This document shows positions 12,301 through 22,672 of a stretch of 64,000 bases of DNA, piece by piece. The notes beneath the pieces are model-generated. The model did no database searches and was not told the DNA's origin. It was given only the letters and a program-made list of their open reading frames with translations. How positions within the stretch are numbered: position 1 is the stretch's first letter; the number at the start of each line of letters is the position of its first letter. This stretch comes from Bryopsis sp. KO-2023 (Eukaryota; Chlorophyta; Ulvophyceae; Bryopsidales; Bryopsidaceae): assembly GCA_030272585.1 (NCBI GenBank), contig BSYQ01000003.1, positions 4,278,001-4,342,000 of the forward strand, read 5' to 3'. The position numbers were made by a program, and so were the translations under genes.

Positions 12301-13201
12301 AAACTTATCGACACATATCGGGTTTGACTGTTCTTTAGGCGTCGAGCACCGTGTCGAAAAAAACAGCTCCGTTTACAGAACCAGGGTCACGTGGGCCTGT
12401 CGGGAACACCACGTGACCCCCTGCTCTATTTTTTTTTTCTCTCTAGGTTACGAAGGTTTCGTCGTCGTTTCGACATCTTTCCGACGTCCTCGAAAGCGAA
12501 GCGCAAGGGCATCTATCTTTCCTGTTCTCACACACCTGCGAACTTTGTCCTTCGGATCTCTGATCTCGGCAGCCCATTTTCCCCAAGGTCTCTGTCGAAC
12601 TCCCCTGTACGTTTTGTTTTTACCCCTCGGGATCACAACCGAAGGTGGCATACCGTCCGCGTGAATCGGAGCAGGGGGTTCCTGCATCTGATGGCAATTA
12701 AAAACAAGCCAAGGAAGCAAAACCCTGTCAAATATCTTTCGAAGCTCTGATGATGACGACCTGAGGCCAATATACGCACACCGCGGCGCGGAAACTTGAA
12801 CCAGATTTCCGACACAGTGAGAAGAGGGAAAGGTTGGCGAGCGCGATTGACGCTCGGGCGTCGGCGGAGCGAGCCCGGTTCGACTCTTGATTTGTTTAGG
12901 TTATTTCCGACGTTGAAATCTTCGGGAAATCTTCCCTCCCACCTCCAGAAAGTCAAAGTTGTTTCAACCGTCCAGACCGACAGTCCTCCCCATCCCCCCT
13001 TCGAACAGAAGAGCGTGCAAGCTCAAGAAACATCGTTACCTTCGTACTCTTCGAAGTGCAGCTTTGCAGGCCAGCAGTCAGCGCGCTGGTGACTTTTTCT
13101 GCTTGTTGGGCAACCGGAGGATCGACCACCACGGGAGTCTCTTCTAGACCCTCAACAACCACCGTTGCAAACGGCTCGACAGGCTTGTCCGGCGAATCCA
13201 T
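9374..13201 (-). CDS. AP2/ERF-domain transcription factor
   Basis: Nuclear DNA-binding protein with one AP2/ERF domain. Seven exons give 538 aa: 13201-13040, 12687-12536, 12247-12120, 11348-11040, 10786-10644, 10312-9944, 9727-9374. The domain spans about residues 80-139 and is split by an intron: [20 protein letters not shown] in exon 2, then [19 protein letters not shown] in exon 3. This is an ERF-type signature. Downstream is a Lys-rich region with an alanine run (exon 4), then a long acidic, Ser-rich C-terminus (exons 6-7), which may be an activation region. The extension of about 400 residues beyond the domain is unusually long for a single-AP2 factor. Start chosen at MDSPDKPVE; an in-frame ATG at 13234 would add 11 residues. 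Paired G-boxes lie in intron 2 and one in the promoter. The target genes are unknown. Confidence 0.9.
11771..11788. repeat. G18 homopolymer in AP2/ERF intron 3
   Basis: An uninterrupted run of 18 G on the + strand inside intron 3 (11349-12119) of the - strand ERF gene, so C18 in its pre-mRNA. A further G-rich stretch follows at 11789-11820. Confidence 0.85.
12384..12419. promoter_or_regulatory. Inverted pair of G-boxes in AP2/ERF intron 2
   Basis: GGGTCACGTGG at 12384-12394 and CCACGTGACCC at 12409-12419 are perfect 11-base inverted copies separated by 14 bases. Each contains CACGTG, the core bound by plant bZIP and bHLH factors. They lie in intron 2 (12248-12535), close to the 5' end of the gene. 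Confidence 0.7.
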
Positions 13202-14311
13202 TGTGCTCTTCCACCACCTCCGCAGGACGCCCAACGCAGAAAATCAATAATCGCGTAGAGACAGAATTCGCTTGGGCAAGGCGTTATCAGCGCCGAAGAG
13301 CAGGTGGTGGGTCCGACATCCAGATGGTTCAAAGGCTGTGGAACCGCAAACTACCAATCCACGGTCCATTTGTGTTCGCGCCAAATTTCCACATCCCTTC
13401 GCATTGATGTAGGGCGATTCTGTCATAAAAAAATTCGCATGAATTGGGATGGGAGGCTGGAAATTGCTTAGCTCTTCTCCCTTTCTTTTCAGTCACGTGA
13501 AGGACCCTCTCCGTTGACACTCAGATTTTGTGAGGACAGAAAGGGTGTGCTGCAGGGAATGGATGGCGACCATCCGCTTGTCCGACTGAGAAATCCCACA
13601 TAAAAAAGGCCTCACCAAATGACGGCGACAGTTTGTAACTCAATGGGAAATGTTCAAGACGGCAGCACTTTTGATTGGGCTAGGCTGATTTGATCCAATG
13701 TGGTCGGTGTGTGGTTTTTGTTTCTCTTCAGTAGTAATCAAGATATTGAAAAAACAGAAGAAAGAAAACAAGGTGGGGCTTCGTGTGAACCCTGCTGCTG
13801 CTTGCTCAGCTGGGAAGGATGACTGTACTGGATCTAGATATGCCACTTCAAGTCCAAAAGAATGGAAATTGAGGGGACATGTACACTTGTGCTCATTGGC
13901 TGCAGGATGACAGTTTTTCTGAAGACTCCTACTGCTGCAGTAAAATATTGATTGAAGAACTGTTTACAGCTTTTTCTGACAAAAGAGAATCATTGGGTTC
14001 TTTGAAATGGGGTGGGTGGCTTCCACAATCACTCCAATCCCCGAATTGGCTGGCTCTGGGTTTTATACCCAACACTGAACTAGGCCTGTTTCAAAGTTCC
14101 ATCCGCGAGGTGCAATTCTTGTGCTAGAATGCATTACGCTTACAATGTATGGAGTGCAACTCCACGGACCCCCCCATGTCGACCCCTGCCATCTCGGACG
14201 AAAAGAATACATACCTCAAACCCACAGATTGAGGAAAAAAAAACTCCCCCTCTAATCCCCTCCTTTAAATTACCGCAAAACCAATCCCCTACTGGGCGAA
14301 CAACAACAAGC
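13202..14311. other. AP2/ERF promoter and coiled-coil gene 3' region
   Basis: No gene is seen. This 1.1 kb separates the start of the - strand ERF gene from the stop of the - strand coiled-coil gene. It should hold the ERF promoter (13202 to about 13700) and the 3' UTR of the neighbour. The only clear site is the G-box at 13493-13500. Confidence 0.55.
13493..13500. promoter_or_regulatory. G-box upstream of the AP2/ERF gene
   Basis: TCACGTGA, an 8-base palindrome with a CACGTG core, about 290 bases upstream of the ERF start codon. It is a third G-box at this locus, together with the intronic pair. Confidence 0.5.
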
Positions 14312-17300
14312 TCAATTTCCATCCCCAGCACCCCTGGTGCCAGAGTCTTTCGTGCTGGATCCAGGTGTCCTGGTGCCGAAGGTATGACTTCCCGTGTCTG
14401 ACCCAAATCGAGGCGTGCTGATTTCCTCATCCACAACAGTGGAAGACTGCAACGTTGGGGAGGGGCTGTAGGGGCTGTCCCCTAAATCGGTGGAGAGAGT
14501 CTCGGACATTGAAAATGTGTCGCCTCGAGAGGGTGTCCCCACCCTGTCGCTTGGACCTGGCTGGTCATCGATCAATGCCCGCTCTGCAGCGGAAATGACA
14601 CTGTCTGGCACGGACACAGGACTCCCAGTGATGACGGCCTCGATGGCGTCGTCATCTGTAAAGGAGATTAAAAAAAAAAAAGAAAAAAACAGAAGAAAAA
14701 AATCATGGAGCACCCATTGTTACACATGAAGCAGAAATCTGAAATCTGAAGTGGCTTGGTGTCTTTAATCAATCTTGCTTTGTTTTGGGAGCAATTTCAT
14801 TGCTTTTTTGTAACTTCAGTACAACAAATGGGTGATTTTTCGTTGTGTGGTGGCCATGTTTCAACAGCAGTACAAAAAGATGTCTGTGACAAGGTTGCTG
14901 AACTTACCATCCTCCAACGTAGCGATCACTTCGTTCAGTGTGCCCTTCTTCTTTGTGCTGCTTCCCAACCTCCTGAGTGCGATGTTCCAGCTTTTGGCCT
15001 CCACAAGATCCCCATCCACACTGCGTCTGAGCTCATCGTTCTCCTCTTTCAGCTTCGTAACCTTCGTGTCGTTTTTTCGGTCAAGGGAGGGACGGGAAAG
15101 CGAAACAACAGAAAACATTTAGCAACAGCAAAAAGAAAAAAAAAGAACTTCAACTCAGAAAAGGGTAATGAAGAGACAGCGAAAGACTAAAATCGATTGA
15201 CAAGCAACCAACACGGGTCCCAGATTTTCCGCTCACCGTTTCGAAATCCTCCTTCAGTTTCCTGTTTTTTTCAATTTCGACAGGAAGCTGGCTGACTTGA
15301 TGCTGCAAATCATCATTGTCGTTTTCTAATTCCTTCTTCTTTTTCACTTCAGCCACCAGAGTCCTGTGCCTAGCCTCCAGCTCCTCGGAATCATACAGCT
15401 CTTTTTGCATTTCCACTATTTCTGACTCCAGTTCCTTGTGGCGATGGACTACTTGCCGCAACCTCTCTAACTCCTCCTAATCAGGTTCACAACACATGTT
15501 CGATTTTCAGCCATGCTTTTGTTCATGGTTGCACAAAACTGCATGGGGCGACTGGAAAACAACAACAACAAAAAAACAGGTCCCAAAAAGAACAAGGTAA
15601 ACCCGTGTGAATATATGTAAATCTATGCAGACATCACCATATATATATATACATTCATATTTCTGATTGCCGACACTTCTGCGTTGTTTTATGCTTCATT
15701 ACACACCTTGCTCGCTTCACACTTGGCTTCATACTCCAGGACGCCCCTGTTGAACTCCGCCTGTTCTTCCAGTTTTGCAGCTGTCATTTCCTTCATCTTG
15801 GCTTCCTCCATCTGCAATCGAAACATAGCGTCACTGTCGCTCCCACTGCCCTCGTCCAAATCGGAATCAGGTTTCTCCAGCTTCTCCCTGATGCTCTCTC
15901 TGTGGGCATCGAAATCATCGTCCCCCAAAGCTCTAGCCCTCACTTCCCCTGGCCCCACCACGATCAAATCGCTTCCTTCAGCTTTATCCCTCAGATCGGC
16001 ATTCCGGGCCCTCACTTCTTCAACACCATCCAATTTCTTTTCAAGCTCGGCATTTTCCTCCTCGAGTGCCTCCTTTTCTTTCAACTTCTCCTTCAACTGT
16101 GTATTTTCCCGGACCACGTCATCCTTGTTTTCCAACTGCTTTTCCAGCCCAGAATTCGTCTCCTTCAGTTTTTTCATGTCCTCCTCTTTTTGCAGCAGTT
16201 CTGCATGCCTCTTCTTAGCCTCATCATAGTCTTTCTTGATGCTTTCCTCTCTTTCCAACTTCTGTTGCATAACAGAATGTTCAACCCGAACGGCAGCCAA
16301 TGCGTTCATCTTCTCCTCCATGTGTTTGCATTCCTCCTCCAACTTTTCCTTACTCTCGACCTCACGTCCCAATTTCTCCTTTCGATCCCTCAGTTTCGGC
16401 AACTCCTTGGCCGTCAATTCCAGGGCTGAAACCTCTTTCCTCAGCTCATCAGCCTTCTTTGCATCTTTTATGACCTCCAGATAGCGTTTTTCCAGCGCCG
16501 GACCTCGCTTGGCAATCTCCTCCAGCTGGGAAATGTCTCGCTTCATCCTCTCCATTTCCTCATATTTCTTCCGGCAATCCAGATTCTTCTCCTCCATGGC
16601 AGGGTACTGTTTCAACGTCTCCTCAATGGCCTCCGTCTCCTTTCGCAGAGAGTAAAAATGGTCCAACTTATCCTGCAGCTTTGGTTTTTCTTTCTTGAGG
16701 TCATGAGCGCCTTCCAACTCCTTCTTCATTTTCTCGATCTCTTGTTTCGTCTCCATCATCCTCTCGTGCTTCGCCTCCAGACTGACTTTTTGGTTTTCCA
16801 GCAGCTCCAATGGCCTGACCTCCTCTTGCAGCACTTCGATGTCTTCCCTCAAGGCAGCGACCTTTTCTTTTGCCTGCATCAATTTCCCCTGTCTTGTAAC
16901 CATCAACCCCCGCTCCAGGAACAAATCCTCAGTCTCCTTCTTGATCCGATGGGCTTCCTTCACACCCTTTTCCATGTTAGCTCGCCTCTTCTCCATGGCA
17001 GGCAGTTGATTCACAATGGGCTCCAGATCTTTGCACTTAGCCTCCATGGCCTTTGCCTTGACCGCAGAGGCCTCCAATTGCTCAAGCTCTCTGGTCAAAT
17101 CCTCGCAACGAGCAGCAACTGGGGTCAATTCAGCCACTCTGTTTTCGAGGGCCTCCACCTTGCCTTCCGCAACGTTCATGTCTGAGATCGACTCCTCCAA
17201 CTCCCTCTCTTTCTCAGCAAGCCTTTAGAAACAAAAAAAGAAACAAAATAAATCCTCACATTCAGTTGTAAAAGCACCGGTCTGAATCTCCAGCCAATGG

Positions 17301-19248
17301 AAGAAAGAACTGCGGTGTTTTCCAGGGAGAGCCTAGTTTTTTTTTCCCCTTTTGATCAGATAACCGTACCCTGCAGCTCTTGCCCGATTGCTGGCCACCT
17401 CGGCCTCCATCACTTCTATTTTTTTCACCACTGGAGCAAGCGTGTCATTTTCCTTGTCGATGGCCTCCAACTTTTCGGTTGACGCCTTCAATTCCGCATA
17501 CTCTTTCATGACTTCCTCCTCGCGGTCCAGAAGCCTCTTCATCTCGTCATTCTTCCTTTTAATAAAATTCATCTGCAAGCAAACACCAAAATAGTCAATA
17601 GAATATCAGCCTAGCCCTCAAGAAATTGTTTCAGAGCAAGAAACCTGTAGGAGGAAGGGGAGGGCGAAAAAAAAAAAAAGGGGGTGAGGAGTTTTGACAG
17701 GAGACTGCCATAGAAGAGCTGGCTTTTTCCACAGTCGGACCTGCGGTGCCTGACGTTTTGGACGGTGCTATTTCCAGGAACTTTTTTTCGGAGGCAGAAC
17801 AACAAAATAGTCCAAGTTACACAAGAGTAAGAAGGAATTACCCTTTCCAAATCGGAGGTGAAAATTTGCCTCGACGTGTTGAGATCAAGCGCATCAGATT
17901 TTTCTTGGCTGACTTTCTCAATTTCTTTCTTCAGTTCCTCCTCCCTGTTGAGGACCTGGCAACACCACACAGTTTTCCGGTTTAAAAGCTTAACCCAAAT
18001 AAATACCAATCGGGCTGATTCAGCATCGCGACATTCAAATTCCGAAAGGGGAAAAAAATAAAAACCGTATTGATTACCTGATGAAGAATAAAGAACACAA
18101 ATCTCAGGAAATGGATACGCAACAGAAGAAAAAGTATATATTTGTGCGAAGCAACAATTATCTTTATGCTTCTTAATCTACAGAAATTTTTCACATGGGG
18201 TGAAAAAAATGAGATGTACCTCGACCTGGAAATAAGCGACGCTATAAACAGAAGAGAATCGGCTTTGGAACAAGAAACGAGCATATTGGATTACCTGCAT
18301 CGCTGCCTGTTTATGCCTGTACAGTAGTTGAGCCAAAAATCCAACAAGACATGCTAGCACACACCCCATCCAGGAAATGATGAATACGCTGCGTTCACTT
18401 TTTTGAGTTTGCCTAGCCAGATGAGATTGCAGCCCGTCGTTTTCTTCCCTTAATTTCTGCAGACGAACAACCAACACATTCAGCCTTGCAAAACAATCAA
18501 CAAATATGAAAAGTGCCATTTGGCGATGCATGGAGCCACTTTTTTTGCATCCTCGACCAAACGAGAAAGCAACGACATGGAGCCCCATTTTCAAATCTTT
18601 CTTCGAAATGAAAAAAGAACCAGAATCCTTCAACAAGCGGATATAATTTTCCCCACCCAACAATGAATGTTACCTTCAGAGATGTATTGTCGATCGGAGC
18701 AACAGTCACTGGACAGTTGCACTTGACTTTTTCACATGGTTGGCTGGGTTTTGCTTTCTTCAGCATCTCGATTTGCTGCCTCAGGGCTTCATTCTCCAGG
18801 ATGGCAGACTCGTTCTGTGGTTTTTCCAACTGAACAGGTGGGTTCACACCACCTGTGCTCACACCACCTGTGTTCACACTCCCTGTGTTCACACTGGCTG
18901 GCCTCTCCATGCCCAACCCGAAGCCAATCCCGATATGGTACCCCGAAACCAGTGTCGTGATCAGCAGCAGACATGAGATGAACAATCCGGTGCTGGCCGA
19001 TTTCGACTTTCTCGAGCTTTTAGCTCTGAACTCCGCCGACTGGATCAACCTGGCAGCAAAAACCAAAAAGATCAGGAATCACACTCACTGCACCGAGATC
19101 TCACAATACATAAAAAGGAGCAGACGATTTTCTCGTTCAAGAATATAACACAGGAGTGGCACAGTGAGCAGACTTACTTGGTCAGCTGCTCAGCGGTTGT
19201 GATTTTCTGACGAGCATCTGCTTCTCTGGGGGTGAGATGTCCACCCAT
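14312..19248 (-). CDS. Two-TM long coiled-coil membrane protein, unrecognised
   Basis: Family not recognised. Nine exons give 1059 aa: 19248-19178, 19049-18674, 18456-18295, 17955-17842, 17572-17370, 17222-15707, 15476-15237, 15061-14908, 14655-14312. Residues 1-44 are basic. TM1 spans about 45-70 and TM2 about 173-195. The loop between them holds VNTG-type repeats (77-93), Cys 129/134/136 and two N-glycosylation sequons (NES at 103, NTS at 145). From about 204 to 900 the protein is almost all charged heptad-like coiled coil (K/E/L-rich), then a Ser/Thr-Pro-rich tail with SP/TP sites. This layout suggests a membrane tether with a long cytosolic rod at the ER, nuclear envelope or an organelle envelope; location and role are inference. 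All exon phases agree. A palindromic bZIP-type site lies 176 bases upstream of the ATG. Confidence 0.85.
18839..18897 (-). repeat. 15-base tandem repeat coding for VNTG units
   Basis: About four imperfect 15-base copies (on + around TTCACACCACCTGTG) within exon 2 of the coiled-coil gene. They encode the VNTGS/VNTGG/VSTGG/VNPP repeat in the loop between the two membrane segments. Confidence 0.75.
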
Positions 19249-22200
19249 TGAGGCTCCGACCCGGAAGGGAACCGGCATTGTGCTCCAAGGACTCTGTTAA
19301 AGGATGCCAGAGAAAATTCTACATCAAAACGAATCCAACATGGCATTTCAACAGGAAAGTGTCAGGGAAATTTAGAGATCAAAGTAAAAAACAAAAATTA
19401 AAAAAAGTGTACGACTGGGGTGTGACGTCACGTGACGTCTTTTTTCGAAAAACAGAACCGTCATCCCCTGTAACCCCAGTTTGTTCGTGTTGATTCGACG
19501 CGCACTATTTATTGCCTTCAAAACACGCCCTACGAGTCGCGGGGTGGATGCCCAGAAAGAGGAGCTGGCGAACGTGGCGCGCTCCAGCCCCCAAAAGATG
19601 ATTTAACCGTCGCTACATCCAGCCACATCCAGAAATATATAATACACCGGCACCAAGGATATTTCGGCGCTTGTCCAGGAGAGGCCAAGCCGTCACAACC
19701 AAGATGTACCCAACAGGCACGCGAAAGCAGCCAACTCCCAGAGATAAGCCTCGTTCGAGGTAGAGCCACCGGAAAAAAAAAGAACCCACCGAAGCCGCAA
19801 CTGTCATATTACCTCAAACGCTCGCTCGTATTCGTTTTTTCGCAGAAAAGAACTGTATGTTGTACGCCGTCAGAACAAAGGTTTGGCTTGCTGGAGTTTG
19901 CCCGCACATATCGAAATCAACAAAGACGTCCCATCGGCCAGTCGCCCCCATGACATCGCTGGTCAATGTCGAGTCATTGGTGGCATTGCGTTTGGATACG
20001 ATTCTTCCCACAAGTTTGAAAATTGCCACCCTTTACTAGTGGTCCCCACCTGTTGCACCAGCAGGGGCGTTGCTCGAGACACGTGCGCCTTGAGAACCAG
20101 AGTCCAGCCAGTAGAGGAAGAGGAGGAATAACGTTCCAATGAGCTGCTTTGTCCGGATATATACAAGACCCAGTCGCTAACTTCTTTCAACAGCAAACAC
20201 AACTGATAACCACACTGCAACCTTCTCCTAACGGATTGCCCACTCGCCCTTAACTTCTCCCAACAGCTCAATCGCACAATTCACACCAGAAGGGCGTTTC
20301 TTTCCGAGTGGGCTCCACGGCGGCCGAGCTTGGTTTGCCGCCGCCTAGTACCGACGATAGGAGTCCGATTACACAAGTTGCCAGACTCTTCCGTTGCATT
20401 TGATGTGGCAGTCGTTTGTCCTTTCGATCAGTGGGTTTTTCTTCAGTTTTTTTTTTGTTGAGCAAAAAATGGGGCAGGTAGTCTAAAGTTCCGATGGGAA
20501 GTCGACGGGCTGGTGCTCCGGCTGTTCTTTTTACTTTTAATCAACTGTGCATTGTTGGGCTGGAGATTCCGATGAGCTGAAGAGAGACAGTCGTTTTGGG
20601 GAAATGTGGTACATTGGGACGTAAATGTAGCTGTTTAGTCATGGTTCAGGGAAAGAGGAATCGGGAAGGATAAGGGGGTGTCTGTGAGAGGAAAAACTGA
20701 CTCTTGTAAAAAGTTGGGTAGCAACTTTGTGTCTCGAGGGTCTTACAGCATATAAAAAGTCGTACAACTTTTGAACGTATTCTTGCAAGATGCATTTGGA
20801 CACAACAAATTTGGATTTAAATTCATAGATGTTTCGCATATTTGAAAATCTGAAGAGAAAAGAGAGGAGTCGAGAAGAATCACAAACAAGGACGATTGTC
20901 TAAAAACACCGCTTCTGCAGCAACCTGAAGAGGAATTTTGGTATTTTTAACAGGTCCTCCCTTACAGTAGCGAAGAATTTTCGACTTCAGAAGATAACCT
21001 TTTGGAAGTTGAGGTCCCAAATAGAGGAGAGGGGGGGGAGGCATGTTCGCTGTTGTGGAGTGAAGATTGTTGGGGTCCACAGAAGTGGGAAAAAAACGAT
21101 GTGCCCAATGTTTTCCAGAAAAAAAAATCTTCTTTGCCATTTCTACTTTTTCGTCACCAACACAAGGGCGTCCTGGCGATAGACCTTTCATCTTATCTTT
21201 ATCAGGCTCCTTACGAGTCTGGTGCTATTGTATAACCAATCACAACAAAAACAACACCACATCGGCCGCCTACACGAGGTCAGGCGGTTCCTTTGCGTGT
21301 AATCATGTATGCCCTGTGCCGCCGGGCCGCTGCAGCAGGATATCTATCGCCCCATACTACAAACGCACCAATTACGTGGTTTGGGGGCATGCACCCCACC
21401 CCCCTTTTTGTTGACTTTCAGCTGTGTAGGGGCTGCGGCTTTTCGCGAGGGCGTCTCTCCTCACCATGGATTCTGCTCGCCAGCAACCGCGCAGACCATC
21501 AAGAGTTCACAAGAATCGTAGTTGAACAATGCAGCAGTGTGCCCTCAGTTTGGGGTGCGGGGTTTTGCCGTCTGCCAGCAAACGGCGGGCGCAAACAACG
21601 GCGTGTCGCTGCGCACTGCCCGACTCCGACCGAGTGTCCAACTCCGTGTGCTCCGTTTTCAATTTTTTTGTTGATCGCACCATGGAAGTGGGAGAGAATG
21701 GCGTTTCGGTTGCGTTTTGATTAATGAAGTTAGTAATCGTTTCTCTTTCACATGTCTGGCTGTGATCGATCCGCGCGGTGCTTTTTGCCCCTCGCAGTCC
21801 CTGTACTTGGCGGGCTAGTCGTCCGCTTCCTCAAACGGGAGTGTATCGCGAAGGCTGGCCACATCGCAAAAAAAAAAAACAAACGAAACTCTTTCGCGTT
21901 CGTAAAAACGAAAAAAAAGGAAGCCCAGCAATATTAGTCATCGCGGCCTTTGGGGAAAAAGAATCACAGATATAAAAATACATAAATATATCTAGAGGGG
22001 TGGGGACACGAGTGTCGTGCCGCTGTGTTCCTTTTCCCTAGGGTGTGGTCGTCGACCTATCCTGTCCGGTGTCGAGCAACAGATGTTTTGAGGGGGGCAG
22101 TGGGCTCCAACGAGCGATCGAAACAAACGAGCGGCGTATTCAACTTCAAGAGGGGCCCCGTTTTTTAGTGCAGCTCTGATCCTCGACTCGAACACCACGG

Positions 22201-22672
22201 GCTCGATAGTTTCAGATTGAAGGTGGGCAACACCGACTCTCACGTCGCTTGGTCCCTGTTGGGGACCGCTTGACTGAATCTTCGTCGATGTCGCTGTACT
22301 TACGCAGATTGGCTCCTCGTTCGTTAAATAGCTAGTTAGCAGTCGTCGGGACAGTTGCGGGTGGTTGGGGTTTTGGGGCAGTACTGTGACTAAACCTTTT
22401 TCGACAGCGGTCTTTGTGCTTTGCTTAGCCGTGACGCGGGGGGGTTTCCACCGAGGTTTGTCTTTCGCGGTGTACTTGCACACACACACAGAGAAAGAGA
22501 GTTTTTGTTTGGTTGTCGACGGAAAAACGACGAGCGCCCAGCTGTTTCGCTTGGCCGAAACGAAACGGTTGTTTTTCCTCGTTCTTTATTTTTTATCTTA
22601 TTTGACTATTTATTTTTTTTGGCCTGTGCCTTCCGCACAGGAATTCAAAAGCTTCCCCGATCCTGCGTCAAG
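19249..22672. other. 3.4 kb divergent intergenic spacer
   Basis: Separates the start of the - strand coiled-coil gene from the start of the + strand TBC gene. No exon chain or RNA gene was supported. It holds the palindrome at 19424-19439, a TATA-like GATATATAC at about 20156-20164 with no assigned transcript, and a CACGTG at 20080-20085. A 165-codon ATG-less frame at 21992-22489 on the - strand was not called. The sequence is of normal complexity, so an unseen gene in the middle is possible. Confidence 0.5.
19424..19439. promoter_or_regulatory. 16-base bZIP-type palindrome GACGTCACGTGACGTC
   Basis: A perfect 16-base palindrome centred on a G-box (CACGTG) and flanked on both sides by TGACG/CGTCA half-sites, so it also contains a CRE-like TGACGTCA. 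It lies about 176 bases upstream of the coiled-coil gene start, in promoter position. Such composite sites are known targets of plant bZIP dimers. Confidence 0.7.

Noticed and set aside
12840..12900. Second tRNA-like region with GGTTCGACTCT
   Set aside because: The B box is imperfect and the upstream sequence does not fold into a cloverleaf.
15684..16429. Long + strand frames over the coiled-coil gene
   Set aside because: They are Leu/Ser/Phe-rich mirror frames of the Glu/Lys-rich coiled coil on the other strand.
20268..20465. 65-codon - strand frame ending WCELCD
   Set aside because: It is ATG-led but has no domain, signal or neighbouring exon to support it.
21992..22489. 165-codon open frame on the - strand
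   Set aside because: It has no ATG at its start, no recognisable domain and no splice partners. It lies in the spacer upstream of the TBC gene and may be chance.
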